Source of the DNA: Panagrolaimus kolymaensis | Taxonomy: Eukaryota > Nematoda > Chromadorea > Rhabditida > Panagrolaimidae | Reading direction: 5' to 3' | DNA: 64,000 nucleotides | NCBI GenBank assembly: GCA_028622995.1 | Contig: JAJQJQ010000017.1 | Location: forward strand, 1-64,000 | In this document: one piece after another, positions 1-11,861 of the stretch | How positions within the stretch are numbered: the stretch's first letter is position 1 | Layout of the letters: each line of letters begins with the position of its first letter | Program-made: the position numbers and the translations under genes | The notes under the pieces: model-generated | The model's database searches: none | Told to the model about the DNA's origin: nothing | What the model saw: only the letters and a program-made list of their open reading frames with translations

Positions 1-1035
1 ACCTAAGCCTAAGCCTAAGCCGAAGCCTAGGCCTAAGCCTACGCCTAAGCCTAAGCCTAAGCCTAAGCCTAAGCCTAAGCCGAAGCCTAAGCCTAAGCCT
101 AAGCCTAAGCCTAAGCCTAAGCCTAAGCCTAGCCTAGCCTAAGCCTAAGCTAAGCCTAAGCCTAAGCCTAAGCCTAAGCCTAAGCCTAAGCTAAGCCTAA
201 GCCTAAGCCTAGCCTAAGCCTAAGCCTAAGCCTAAGCCTAAGCCTAAGCCTAAGCCTAAGCCTAAGCCTAAGCCTAAGCCTAAGCCTAAGCCTAAGCCTA
301 AGCCTAAGCCTAAGCCTAAGCCTAAGCCTAAGCCTAAGCCTAAGCCTAAGCCTAAGCCTAAGCCTAAGCCTAAGCCTAAGCCTAAGCCTAAGCCTAAGCC
401 TAAGCCTAAGCCTAAGCCTAAGCCTAAGCCTAAGCCTAAGCCTAAGCCTAAGCCTAAGCCTAAGCCTAAGCCTAAGCCTAAGCCTAAGCCTAAGCCTAAG
501 CCTAAGCCTAAGCCTAAGCCTAAGCCTAAGCCTAAGCCTAAGCCTAAGCCTAAGCCTAAGCCTAAGCCTAAGCCTAAGCCTAAGCCTAAGCCTAAGCCTA
601 AGCCTAAGCCTAAGCCTAAGCCTAAGCCTAAGCCTAAGCCTAAGCCTAAGCCTAAGCCTAAGCCTAAGCCTAAGCCTAAGCCTAAGCCTAAGCCTAAGCC
701 TAAGCCTAAGCCTAAGCCTAAGCCTAAGCCTAAGCCTAAGCCTAAGCCTAAGCCTAAGCCTAAGCCTAAGCCTAAGCCTAAGCCTAAGCCTAAGCCTAAG
801 CCTAAGCCTAAGCCTAAGCCTAAGCCTAAGCCTAAGCCTAAGCCTAAGCCTAAGCCTAAGCCTAAGCCTAAGCCTAAGCCTAAGCCTAAGCCTAAGCCTA
901 AGCCTAAGCCTAAGCCTAAGCCTAAGCCTAAGCCTAAGCCTAAGCCTAAGCCTAAGCCTAAGCCTAAGCCTAAGCCTAAGCCTAAGCCTAAGCCTAAGCC
1001 TAAGCCTAAGCCTAAGCCTAAGCCTAAGCCTAAGC
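1..1035. repeat. Nematode telomere repeat array, (GCCTAA)n / (TTAGGC)n
   Basis: The array consists of head-to-tail GCCTAA hexamers, the C-rich strand of the nematode telomere repeat TTAGGC. The chromosome end is therefore on the left. From about 216 to 1035 the array looks perfect. In the first 215 bases, the most distal part, there are variant units such as AAGCCG, CCTAGG, CCTACG, AGCCTAGCC and AAGCTAAGCC. The two long open frames here (Leu-Arg and Leu-Gly repeats) are artefacts of the hexamer. Confidence 0.98.
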
Positions 1036-1450
1036 AACATAAATTCTTAGAGGAATAGTGTGTAAAAAATAGGAAATCCATCTTCCCTAAACACCATTTA
1101 ATGAAATCCCCTAAAAATGGTGTTTATTCTTGTCCCATCTTTTGTTTTATATCCTCATGTAAAATATATGGTTATATGAGAATTTCTTAAATTTACTCAA
1201 CTTTCCCCGATGAATGCTTCAACAAAGCCGCACATGCTGCTGAGCATTGCGTAAATATATTAAATATGCTTAATTCCGTATCGAGAAACTTTTTTCTTTT
1301 TTTCTTCAAAATTTTTTTTTGCGTCGTTGCTTTTTTTCCTCCGTAAAAAAAATTTAAATATTTTAAACTCTACCTTTTTTGCTACGGAATATTCCTAGCT
1401 TTTTTATTATTATTAATTATAAAATACTATTGTTTTTAGTTAGTCTGCAG

Positions 1451-1640
1451 CTGAAGAGCCTTCGATGCCTCCACCACACGTTCCAACCTCGGAGCCTCCC
1501 CAATTGATAAAAATCACGAATCATCCACGGGCAGTGGAGCAGCAAATAAATGAGCTGGTGGTCCAGAAGCAACTAAGACGGAACATGCAACACGGGATTT
1601 TGATAAACAAAACTATCGACCTCATTTTTCTGGCAGTTGG
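1451..1640 (+). pseudogene. Coding-like island, possible gene remnant
   Basis: The segment follows a plausible acceptor (TCTGCAG) and stays open as ..EEPSMPPPHVPTSEPPQ.. followed by a charged stretch ending near INKTI. Its base composition is more balanced than its surroundings. No start, donor or partner exon joins in frame: the upstream piece around 1210-1250 that looks exon-like does not splice to it without a stop. I do not recognise the product. It may be a broken gene copy or chance. Confidence 0.2.
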
Positions 1641-2954
1641 GTGGAATGTTATGATCGATTGCTTTGTTAGAAAGTGTCCACCATTTTTCATTAATCGCTT
1701 TTTATTTGTTTCTAATTCCGCGAAAATTATTATTATTTTTTAAGCATCTTTATTAATAATAAATCAAAAAAAATAATTAAAAAACTCAACAATTATTAAT
1801 ATGAAATGGACTAGGCTTTTCTTCTCCACCTTGATTAAATCCAAGCCTATCAACTCGCCCGGAAGTTGTGGCTCCTGTCAAGTATTCTCATCATCGAAAA
1901 ACTGAATAAGTTTCAACTGATGAAGAACCTGATGATTAGCTTTTTCCTTTATCTCTTTTTGTATGTTCTACTGTTTGTTGAGTTTATTTTATTTAAAAGT
2001 TTATAAATAAAAATTAGTATTGCTAAAATATTTAATTCACTGCATTATTTAGTGTTGTCTTTTTTCTTGATGAAATTGGAAAAAGGATAGCAAAAAATAA
2101 ATGGCTTCAACGAAAATGTTAATTGCTTCAATGCTTTTTTCTCTCCATTTTTTGAGTTAGGTTGCCTCAAGCTATTTGTATGAAATTGAGCACAAGGGCA
2201 TTTGAAGAAGAAAAAAATGTCGCATGGAAGGAGAGTAGCGAAAGTAAAAGCAGCGCCAGATGGTTCAAAAGCTTGCTTTTCGCTTTTTTTTATTAGTCTG
2301 TGAAAAACAGTTGTTTGTAATAATAAAAATCGTTGAAGCACACAAACTTCGCACTTTTCAAGCGTGAAATTGATTTACGGTAAAAAAAAAAGAAGGAGAG
2401 ACGAAGGAGGAATAGCCACTGTGCTGCTCCATTTTAACAGACATTTGGATATTTTTGTTTTATTAAATTTTATTTTTTCCTAAAAACTATTTCATGGAAT
2501 TGTTCCAAACCGTTCTTTCGTCTTTGAATAATGATAGCTTCTTCTTATTCGATTTAGAGTGTTCTTTAAAAGTTTAAAGAACCATTTTTTGGTTGCAAAA
2601 AGCAAAGCAAAAACGATGAACAGAAGCTTTCTCATATTAATGAACAAAAATTAAAGAATTTTTTATTTCAAAGCTTAAAAGTACAAATTTGTAAATAAAT
2701 AGATTTATTTTTTTACGTAAAATTTATGCAAAAGAAAAAGATGTTATACATATTTTTTGCGCATTATTTTTTGAACTTTGTTTAATTTTTTTACGCGTTT
2801 TTTTTATCAATACTGTAGTTTGAGTGATTTATATGAAAGTTATAAAATGAATTGATTGCTATTATCGTCGTTGATATTCTAATGAATAAATTTGTTTTAA
2901 ACATTTTAAAGCAAAATGTCTAATAATTCCAATCTAAGTATGTACTACCGCCTC

Positions 2955-2999
2955 CAAACTTTTCTCCTCCGCCTTTGGTGGCGGAGGTAAAAATGTTTG
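2955..2999. repeat. Short GC-rich hairpin (inverted repeat)
   Basis: CTCCTCCGCC and GGCGGAGG form the core stem around a short TTTGGT loop. Outer flanks CAAAC and GTTTG extend the pairing to arms of about 20 bp with a few mismatches. It stands out sharply from the AT-rich surroundings. It could be the relic of a small palindromic transposon or a structured RNA stem; nothing favours one reading. Confidence 0.5.
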
Positions 3000-5900
3000 C
3001 AGTGTTTCATTTATTTACCCCTTTAAAAGTCTAATTATTACGTCTTCCATTTTTAACTTTTTAAGAAAAAAAGTTGTGCTAAAAGAAACCTTCTATAAAA
3101 TATGTTTTTATTTTGCACGCTTTTTAAGGGTCTTCTTCTGCTTCTTTAAAAAAATGGAAAATAAAGTACACCGAAAGAATAACTCTGACTTTCACATTTC
3201 TTTGACGTTGTTTCCGAATCCAATTATATTTTTTTATATATCTTTTTTTTGATTTTAGTCTAAAAATAAAATAGGCTGTTTATTATTAAGTTTAAAAACC
3301 CTCTATTAATTTTTAAATAATAGCAATTTAATTGTTGATTGAAGCAAGTAACTAACAAAGCTGTTGTTTCTGTAAAGCTTGTAATAATTTCATACAAAAA
3401 AGCAATAATCTCTCATTTTTTTTTATAAAAAATCATTATTATTTTTTCGTTTGAAAGCCAATTTAAAAAAACGGAAAATAATAACTTTAATGTTTCTGTT
3501 ATTATTTTTGATATTCATGTTTCTTGTATTTTAATGGAATGTCACTTCCTCCCATGAGAATCAAATTCCTCTTTCTTTCTTTTTTTTTGCATTTGCAAGG
3601 GAATGAAAGGTGACAGATAAAGTTTAAACATCTGCAAAATAAGAAAGAAAGAAAAAAATGTTATTCTCGGAGCTTTTCACAAAAAAATATATAAGAAAGT
3701 TACTTACTTTCTTTGTATTTTTTTTTATTTGAATTTCTTAGAAAGTCCTGCATCTTCTCTTTATTAAAAAAAACATATTTCATTTCGTTAAATCTTTTTT
3801 TCTCTCTATAATTTATATGTGAGTACTTTATTACTCGTCATAATGACTAAAATTTATTTTAAAGATCTATTAACTTAATTTGGATGTCTAATTTAATTTT
3901 TTATGAGTAAGTTGAAAGACATTTATTTGAATGGCACTTGTATGAAATGTGTTTGAAGCTAAAGCTTGAGCAAACTATCCAATACCAAAAAACACATGCC
4001 ATTCACCTGCGCTTAAATTTTTATATTTTTAATAAGTTTATCTAAAACATACAAAATAAATATTTTTGACTCATTTATTTTAAAGCCTTAACGAAAAGAG
4101 AATGCCATCGATCGCATTTACGAGAGATAACATTCTTGTATTTATGTAGGCTTGGACATTCAAAAACTATTTCCTTTTTTAATTGAACTTATGTTTGTTT
4201 CACTATTAAAATATGGAAACATTGGCTTTATTTTTAATATTTCGAAAACATCTTATTATTCTCACATTTTTCTTTCTAATTCAGATGACAAAAAGCCAGC
4301 ATCCTTTTTTTCCTTCATTATTTTTATTTAACTCTTTGAAACATGAACCTCCAAATTTCATTTTCATTACTTTTCACAATTTCTTTTTTTATGATACCGC
4401 AAGACTCGGTAATTAGCCTTTGTCTGCGCGTGTGGTGTGTGCAACCAAAAACTTACTTTACCAACCAACAACAACCGTCGTTGATGCCTTTTTTTTTGCC
4501 TTTTTTCAATTCTCTCCATCCCCTTCTTTAAAAACATATTATAAAGGGTGAAAGCTTGAAAAAAGCTCATTTTTTCTTCTGTTTTGTTTATACTTTTTTT
4601 TCAAATTAAAACAGTCTTTTTTTAGTTTTCTTTTTTAATACAACTTTAAGCCATTTTTATATTTTGTTAGTCTTTATAAGGCAGCAATCACATGCAATTG
4701 TTTGCTGTTGCGTATGAATTTACAATTTTTTTTACGCACTTTCTTTATTTTTCTCCTTCGTTTACCTTTTTTTGCAACTATTTTTAAAGCTAAAGTTTTC
4801 AAGAATATCATCATTTTGTTTTCTATTTTTTATTTTTAAAATAATATATTAAAATAATTGAGTTATTGATAGTTGGCCTCATGGATTTAATTTTGCTTTA
4901 AAGGGTGAAATTCCCCTGCAACGTTTAAAAAAATCTTTTAAATGTATCAAAGAAATCTTCTTAATTCAAACTTTCAAATGAAAGTTAATTATCGTGGTCC
5001 AAATATCGAAAAAAGGCATTCTCGATGCTGCAAGAACGGTTATTCCGAAAACTAAGATTACAATCGATTCGAATGTTTAGTATAAGCTTCATTATGGCTT
5101 CCATTTGCTATTACATATTTAGTAATACAAAAACACCATTAAGTTCTCATTTTCATCAACGATGACATTGATGTTGACGATGATATTGAATATTTTAATT
5201 GATGTTTTGTTTTTGGCGTTGCAAAGAGAAAAAAAATTAAAAGATAATAAAACAACTGGGGAAGCAGAAAGCGCGCTTGTGTCATCTGTGAGCCTCATTC
5301 ATTATTCACGATTAGTCCAGCTTGAAGTAATGCTTCGCCTTCCATCATTGCTGCTGTTCTCGTCAGCCATCTCTTTTAACGGTTCCTTTTCCATTTTTTT
5401 TCGAGTCTCATAAAACGTGGAAAAATTTTTTAGAGTTAAAACTTTATTTCTCATCAAAACTTTGAGTACATGTTTGTGAAAGGGTCAAATGTTGATAACT
5501 AATTTACTCTATATAAATTTTTGAACTTTGATAATATTATAAAAACCTTAGTTTTTTTATTTAATTATAAAAATTTGAATTATAATCATTTTAATATTCT
5601 ATTCGGCCATGGTTGTATCAAACATTTTTGCTTCACAAAAATTTTAATGCTGCATTTTTTTTTGCTATTGCATTTTCATCTTTTTATTTTCCTGAAAGGT
5701 TTTGCCTTATGTAAACTTTTCCACCCTCATTCGCGTAACTAACTAACCTTATCATTTTTCATTCATATGTTTTGCCGCCTTGCGTTGCTGCTTTTGCCGT
5801 CGCCGCATTGTAATTAACTTTGCCGTTGTTGTTGTTGGAGTTTCTCCATTTCTCTTCAAAATGAAAAGAGACATGTGCCAAGTTTTTATTACTTTTAAAT

Positions 5901-7285
5901 TTTACCCAAACAAAAAACTAAAGCCACCGACTTTTTCTCTTTCACTTCCTTGTTATATTTTAATAACTTCCTTTTTTAATGTATTCTTAATTAAATTACG
6001 TATTTAACTTTTTTTTCTAATAAAAATTTATAATGGCCAAAATTTTCAAAATAAAAATTTCGATTTTTTTAAAACTTTATTTTTCTAAAGAATCTTCTTT
6101 TTTTTCTCGCTCACATGAAATCTCATCTTTGAATGTTTATTTATTATCCAACATATCGTATTTCGGCATCGCTCGCCATATCCCTACATCTTTTCCCACT
6201 TTCATCTTCTTTTTTTAAGTTATATTTTTTTTTCTTAGCTCAAGCAACATTTTTGCTTGTGTTAATTTTCTTTTTTTTTCTCCTTAAAAATGGCACAACA
6301 AGGCTGAAATGGCATTGCAAGGTTGTTGTTTCTTCTTTCGATCTTTGATAAATTAAGGAAGAAAAAAAACGAGGGTCGTGAAATATATATTTAGCGTTCT
6401 TACATACTTGGAATGCGCAACCATTAAAAAAAGCGCAAAGACGAAGATGTTGTCACCATTTGCATTTGCCCCGCCGTCGGCAATGATGATGGCAGCACAA
6501 AATGATAAATAGACTTACAAAACGTTTTTCTTTTTAAACTATAAACTTTTTTTTGAAAATTTTTATGGATGAATTTGAGCTTTAAATGGAAAAAAGGTTG
6601 CGAAGAAAAGTTTATTTTATTTAACCTTAGAGAAAATAAAAATAAATTTTATAGTTTACCTTTGAAAGTACTATTCAATTTTGGTAATTATTTGTTGTTT
6701 GTTACCGAATGAATTTAAATTTTGAAAAAATCTCATAATCTTTTTTAATAACACAATGCTCATCGCGAACTCTTCTATTAGTTGTACTGTAATTATATCA
6801 TTTTATCACATTAAGATTAAACAACACTTATTAAAATTTAGACGTCAGCACTTAAAAACTTTTGCTTGAATGAATAATAATTTCTCAAACATAGATAGTA
6901 GATGCTTAATCTAATTTTTCGTAGTTTAAATTAGGCTCTCATCTTGCAAAAAACCAAAAAAGTTGTCGTCGCATTAAATTTTTTAATATTATGAATTATA
7001 ATTATTTTAATATATTAACTTTCTTTTCTCTCAAATTTAAAAAAAAGATTGGCTTTTGTGGTGCGCGTTTTTTAATTAAAAAAAGTTGTTGTTCCAACAG
7101 ATGTAAAAAAAATAACCATACCTTTCAGATATTATCACCTTGTGCACTTTTATTTTTTTACCCTTTTTCTACCTGCCTGTTTGCATGCTTACTGGCTTCA
7201 CACGATTAATCGACATGCTTCATTTATTTTACTTTATTAAAAAAATAAATATTTAAACGAAGAAAAAAAAACGGAGTCTCACAAA

Positions 7286-10272
7286 ATGTTAAAAATGAAT
7301 TTTGTTAAATCATCTTCGCCACGACCAATTCGCTCAGAATCTCTTCAAAGTTCAGCAGCAAAAATTGCTGCATTTCGAAGATCTTCCAAAAATTCCATTC
7401 CTGATAGACCTTATGTTTCTGCAACGAATCGAATTTCCAGTTCAACAACATCGGGAAGCACTTCCTTATCTGTATCGTCGCTAGCAACTTTGGGCGGGCA
7501 TGGAAAGGAAAAAGATCCACATTGTTTGCCAACCAAGGATGTTCCAGATATTGCTGAAACTTCAATTCCATTAGAAAAATATTACTGCAATTTAAGAAAT
7601 CGTGGTATTGCAGGACAACATTGGATGCTTTTTGATGCAAACGGCCATGTTGGGAAACAAGTAAGTTAACTTACTCCTTAACAATTTATCAGATTTTTTC
7701 AACAACCATTCGCACATTTTTAAAATGTTTTAGGATGCTTCGGTATTGATTTTCGAAAAGAAGCGAAACATAAAAGCTCCATCGAGAATTGGTAGAAATC
7801 GTTTATCCCTCATCGATTTACTTCGTTATGATGTTTCACAACTTGCAGCTGTCGCTCATCCTCGAATTCTTCGAATTTTGCATCAAGTTGAAGAAAACAA
7901 GTAAATATTCTTTTGGTTTAAAAAAAATTTATTATTAAATTTTTTAATTATAGAGATGTCGTGTGCTTTGCATCGGAATGTATTCATGGAACCCTTGATC
8001 AAATTGTTGTAGATGAAGGAATGGATAAGCTTGAAATGAAACTTGGAGTTTTACAAATTATTGATGGCTTAAGTTATCTTCACAATAGCGCTAAAATTCT
8101 TCATGGAAATTTAACCCCAACAGCAATATTTGTTACTGCAACAAAATTATGGAAAATTGGAGGCTTCAATTTTGCTGTCACTGGAACTTCAAAACATCCC
8201 GTTAGTCTAATAACATTTTCACAACTTTTATGAAACAACCCTTTTTAGAATGCATTTCCATGTTATCCATGGACAAAGAAGCTCCCCGCACAATTACAAC
8301 CCGAGCTTGATTTTCTTGCTCCAGAATATTTAAATTCCTCCAATCAACATGTTACAAATGCTGCGGATGTTTTTTCTCTTGGAGTTCTCATCTGTTGGAT
8401 ATATTCTGGTGGTAAAATGTTGATTGATGCAAATAATAATCTTGAAAGCTATAATATAATTATTAATCAACTGGATGCTGCTTTATCATTAATTTCCGAT
8501 GAACTTGGGCAAAATCTTGCTGAATGCATTGCAAAAGTTGTGAGTAAAGATGTTGGGCAACGACCAGCAGTACAATTTTTGGCTTTGGTAAGTTTTACTT
8601 TCGCAGTTTTATTTTTAAATAAAAAATTAATATGTAAGTTTTAGATTAAACATTTTGATGATCCAACTTTAACTGTGCTTCGACAATTGGATGACATTGC
8701 TCAAGAATTTGATCCAGCTCATAAAATTTCTTTTCTCTCACAAACTTTACATTCAGCTTTACCCATGATTCCAGAACCTTTGTGGTTTAATCGAATTTTG
8801 CAAAGATTCAATGAAAATTTAACAGAATATATTGAATTGTATTCAGCTATTTTGAGACCATTAATGTACATGTTGAATAATTGCGAATCACACAATATTT
8901 ACAAATTGAGAGCATGGTTTCGAAGAATTACGGCGCATTGCAATAATGAAGAAGTGAGATAATTTTAGGAAATGCTTCAATTATTAAAAATGAAATAATT
9001 TTTAGCTCGGTGGAATATTACTTGATAATTTGCCTGTTATTTTTCGTCGACTCAATGATGAAGAAGTTGAAGATAAATGTTATGCTTTATTGTTATCATC
9101 TTTGAGTGGAAATAGCAACAAACTAAGGGTTAGTAGTTTTGGCATTTTTTATTCAAATATATTGAAAAATAAAATTATAGCAATCAGCTTTGAGAATAAT
9201 ACCATACGCGGTGGATTATATGTCGCTTAATTTTGTTAGAGCCAAATTAATTCCGTTGCTTTTATCAATGGAAACATATTTTCAAGATAATATTCAAAGA
9301 CAAGTTGAACTTTTAGTTGCTGTGGCACATTTGAGTGATCGATGTGATGCTGCGACGCTACAATATTTACTTACAGTGTCTTCAATTTGCAATAGTTTGC
9401 ATCCTTCAATAATTCATTCCAAATCTCGTACGTATATCTTTTAAATGAAAACTTAAAATTATTGAAGCTTTTTAGGATTAGTTCAACGCATTTTACACAC
9501 GGATGTTAGCCGATTATCAGATCCTTTAGTTATCACTCACCATCTTTTGAATCCTTTAATTCTTGGATTGGCTTTACCCGAGATGACTTCAGCTCATTTT
9601 GATGATGTGATGAGTTCCATTCGAATTCTATTGGATATTGTGGAACAAATTCGTTATGAAAATGATGACGCTGGATTGAAGAGAAATGAATCCGGGAGGC
9701 TTTATAATCGCAGAGTTAGCATGTCTTCAAGTCATCTTCCTCGATTGTTGGTAACTGCAGCCCGTCCATCATTTTCTGGAGATTCGAGGAAAATGTCTTT
9801 TCTCTCTGCTGATGGCCGACTTGAAGATCGTGGAAGACGGGAATCAAATCAAAGTAAAAGTTCTTGCGAATCTGATATGTCCATTCTCATAGGAAATGGT
9901 TCAGATTTATCTGATGAATCTGGAATAGTCACAGCTCAAAAAGGTCGAAGAAAATCCTGGCTTGAAGGATATATGCATTCAATGTCTCTTGAACAAAATA
10001 ATCCAAGTGATAATGCTCGAAGCCTTGATAAACCTCGTCGCTCAGCTCATGAACGACGCTCCATTCGCCATCATCATAGCGCTCGAACTCATTCCACTCG
10101 TTCTCCAAATAAGGATGATTTTATTGATTGCAAACTCCAACAACAACCAGCTAGGCCGAATTCTTTTACAAATTTGGGACATAATTTGGTAAGCAAATTT
10201 ATTTCTTTAAAATTTAAGGTTCAATTAAAAATAAAATTTTAGGCATGTACAATTTGGAAAACTTTTTATTAA
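7286..10272 (+). CDS. scyl-2: SCY1-like pseudokinase 2 (SCYL2/CVAK104-type)
   Basis: Nine exons: 7286-7660, 7734-7900, 7954-8200, 8249-8587, 8645-8953, 9006-9128, 9181-9427, 9476-10188, 10243-10272; 849 residues. Introns are about 47-72 bp, GT-AG, and all phases agree. A kinase-like fold spans roughly residues 110-360. The catalytic loop reads HGN (about 231-233) instead of HRD, and the metal loop reads GGF (about 250-252) instead of DFG, so it should be catalytically dead, as in the SCYL2 family. Residues about 365-600 are helical, HEAT-like. The tail is Ser/Arg-rich with likely phosphorylation sites. SCYL2 proteins act with clathrin and AP complexes in endosome/TGN traffic. A second in-frame ATG nine bases on (7295) could be the start. 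The last exon is tiny (ACTIWKTFY) and is the least certain part; human SCYL2 is somewhat longer (929 residues). Confidence 0.88.
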
Positions 10273-10863
10273 TACATTTACGATTGATTTTATTTTTGTT
10301 ATAATTTGATGATTTTTATTTACACACAAACATTTTATTTTTAAAAACGTGTTATATTGCTCTTTTTTTTGTAAATACAAAAAAAATAAAAAGCTTTAAT
10401 CTGCATCATTTTATTTCACAATTTTTATTCAAGGACTTTGAATTCAGCTAGCTTAAATGAAAGACAAATGATTTTTTGATTTATATTTTTTTATGCTGTT
10501 TGGTTTCTTTTTATTTTTTGTTGTTTTTTCAAAAAGCTACTAAAAAAGACATACATACATAAAGCCGCGTTTCTATTTATTTATTTTTTTCCCCAAAGTA
10601 AAAAAGCATTTCCATTTTTGTTTATTTTATTTTATTGCTTTTTCTTATGATCACCAAATCATCTCCGTCTTTCTTAAATTGCTTGTAAACAAAAAAGAAA
10701 TGGATCAAAAAAATATTTATTATAAGAAGGTTACAGGAAATTAAAGTTCAAATTATATACAAAAATTTAAAACCATAGCTTATGTTAAAGGATTGAAGTG
10801 ACAAAATGATTATAGTTTTAGTTTTTTGAAAAAATTAAAAAATACTGCATTGAAAGAGGATAT
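10273..10863. other. Intergenic, between convergent genes
   Basis: Convergent 3' flanks of the pseudokinase gene (plus) and array copy A (minus). AATAAA-type signals follow the pseudokinase stop. An exact GTAAACAA (FOXO/DAF-16-type) octamer lies at 10685-10692. Otherwise only AT-rich sequence. Confidence 0.5.
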
Positions 10864-11535
10864 TTAATGAGTGTGGGTAGTAGTAGTAACATGTGCACCG
10901 GTATCAGCAACTGTGGCAGCAGTATGAGAAACTTCTCTTACAGTTACTTTTTCATGAGCACGAGCAGCAGCTTCTTGACCAGCGGATGAAACCATGGTAG
11001 TTTGTCGAACATCACCTTGGGCATGAACGTTGTATGGGGCTTCACGAGAGTTAGCGGTGGCTTCACGTTGAAGTTTTGCACCAGCTTCAATCATTTCAGC
11101 TCCAGCTTCAGCAAGGAGTTCTTGACCGCGTTCTTGATTGTTCAAGGCTTGGGCAGTTTTAGCATTAGCATGTTCAGCAACAATGCGGGCTTGAGCTTGA
11201 GCACGTTCAGCTTCAGCAAATTCTTTAGTGTTGTTTTTCAAAGCGGCTTCACCTTGTTCACGGAGAAGACGGGCATTGCGAGTATGTTCATCGGTTTCAG
11301 TGTAATGAGCGGTTTCGGTTTCATAGGTGGTGCAAGTACGGCCATTACATTCGGTTGTGTGTTTGTGGGAATCTTTGCCAGTAACTTTATTGAAAACATC
11401 CTTGACTCCTTCCTTCATATCATGGAAGATTCCGCCTTTGGATTTTTCATCTTGGACGACTGCTGGGCCATGACCAGTTCGTTGTTCTTCATGATAATGG
11501 GCTTCTTTAACAACAGTAGTATTGTTTGGGTTCAT
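10864..11535 (-). CDS. Array copy A: K-segment-bearing hydrophilic stress-type protein, subtype 1
   Basis: Single exon, 223 residues. I start at MNPNNTT because copy D begins the same way; the frame stays open a little further upstream without homology. Order: variable N-terminus; K-segment-like motif ([15 protein letters not shown], about 31-45); subtype-1 cassette with [12 protein letters not shown] (HxHx3Cx4C); charged region ERNARLL-like; long Ala/Glu-rich helix containing [17 protein letters not shown]; conserved [15 protein letters not shown]; tail ending in Thr/His. No signal peptide or membrane segment. Composition resembles LEA-type desiccation protectants, but I cannot assign it to a named family. 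It is the only copy on the minus strand and the one nearest the telomere. The body is subtype 1 while the first residues match subtype-2 copy D, hinting at exchange between copies. Confidence 0.82.
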   Translation of the reverse strand: MNPNNTTVVKEAHYHEEQRTGHGPAVVQDEKSKGGIFHDMKEGVKDVFNKVTGKDSHKHTTECNGRTCTTYETETAHYTETDEHTRNARLLREQGEAALKNNTKEFAEAERAQAQARIVAEHANAKTAQALNNQERGQELLAEAGAEMIEAGAKLQREATANSREAPYNVHAQGDVRQTTMVSSAGQEAAARAHEKVTVREVSHTAATVADTGAHVTTTTHTH

Positions 11536-11695
11536 GATTAATTTGATTGATTTGAAGTAGAAAATAAAACGATTCTGAAAAATCAAAAATTTTAGTTAAA
11601 TTTTGAAACTTTTATAATAAGTCCACGTTTAGAAGATACACGTTATGATCGAGTAAGTTTTTGACTAGATTGTTTTTTTGCTTTTTAAGAAAGAG

Positions 11696-11703
11696 CTTTT
11701 ATA
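11696..11703 (-). promoter_or_regulatory. TATA box of copy A
   Basis: TATAAAAG on the minus strand, about 160 bp before the start codon, in the position matching the TATA boxes of copies B-F. The GGGYGG element seen in other copies is not evident upstream. Confidence 0.6.
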
Positions 11704-11853
11704 CACAGAATGGAAAAAAAGCGAAAGTGTGTAAACTCCTCCTATTTTGAAGACAAACAACAACCAGAGAAGAAGGGAGCCGGAGAAACACGCATGCAAG
11801 CAAGCAACAAATAAACAAAACAAAAATTTGCCCGCACCGCAATAATGTATGTA

Positions 11854-11861
11854 GTAAACAA
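11854..11861. promoter_or_regulatory. FOXO/DAF-16-type site upstream of copy A
   Basis: Exact GTAAACAA (complement TTGTTTAC), the DAF-16 binding element octamer, about 150 bp beyond the TATA box of copy A. One of several such octamers across the array. Confidence 0.4.

Larger units (their letters stand above)
1036..7285. other. Gene-poor subtelomeric DNA
   Basis: Very AT-rich sequence with poly-T and poly-A runs. Open frames are short and rich in Phe/Leu/Lys, as expected from T-runs. No tandem satellite and no convincing gene was seen. Two slightly GC-richer islands, about 1440-1640 and 1820-1945, look like degenerate coding material and are noted separately, together with a hairpin at 2955-2999. 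Confidence 0.6.

Noticed and set aside
186..1081. Two long open frames (Leu-Arg and Leu-Gly repeats) across the telomere
   Set aside because: They are forced by the hexamer GCCTAA, which has no stop in those frames; no gene evidence.
2045..2341. 98-codon minus-strand open frame in the subtelomere
   Set aside because: No family likeness, splice context or promoter; composition fits chance in this DNA.
11002..11541. Long antisense open frames opposite the array genes (also 14092-14712, 16603-17070, 23319-23621)
   Set aside because: They are shadows of Ala/Glu/Lys-rich codons in the real genes, recur only because the genes are paralogous, and are Phe/Ser-rich without a family match.
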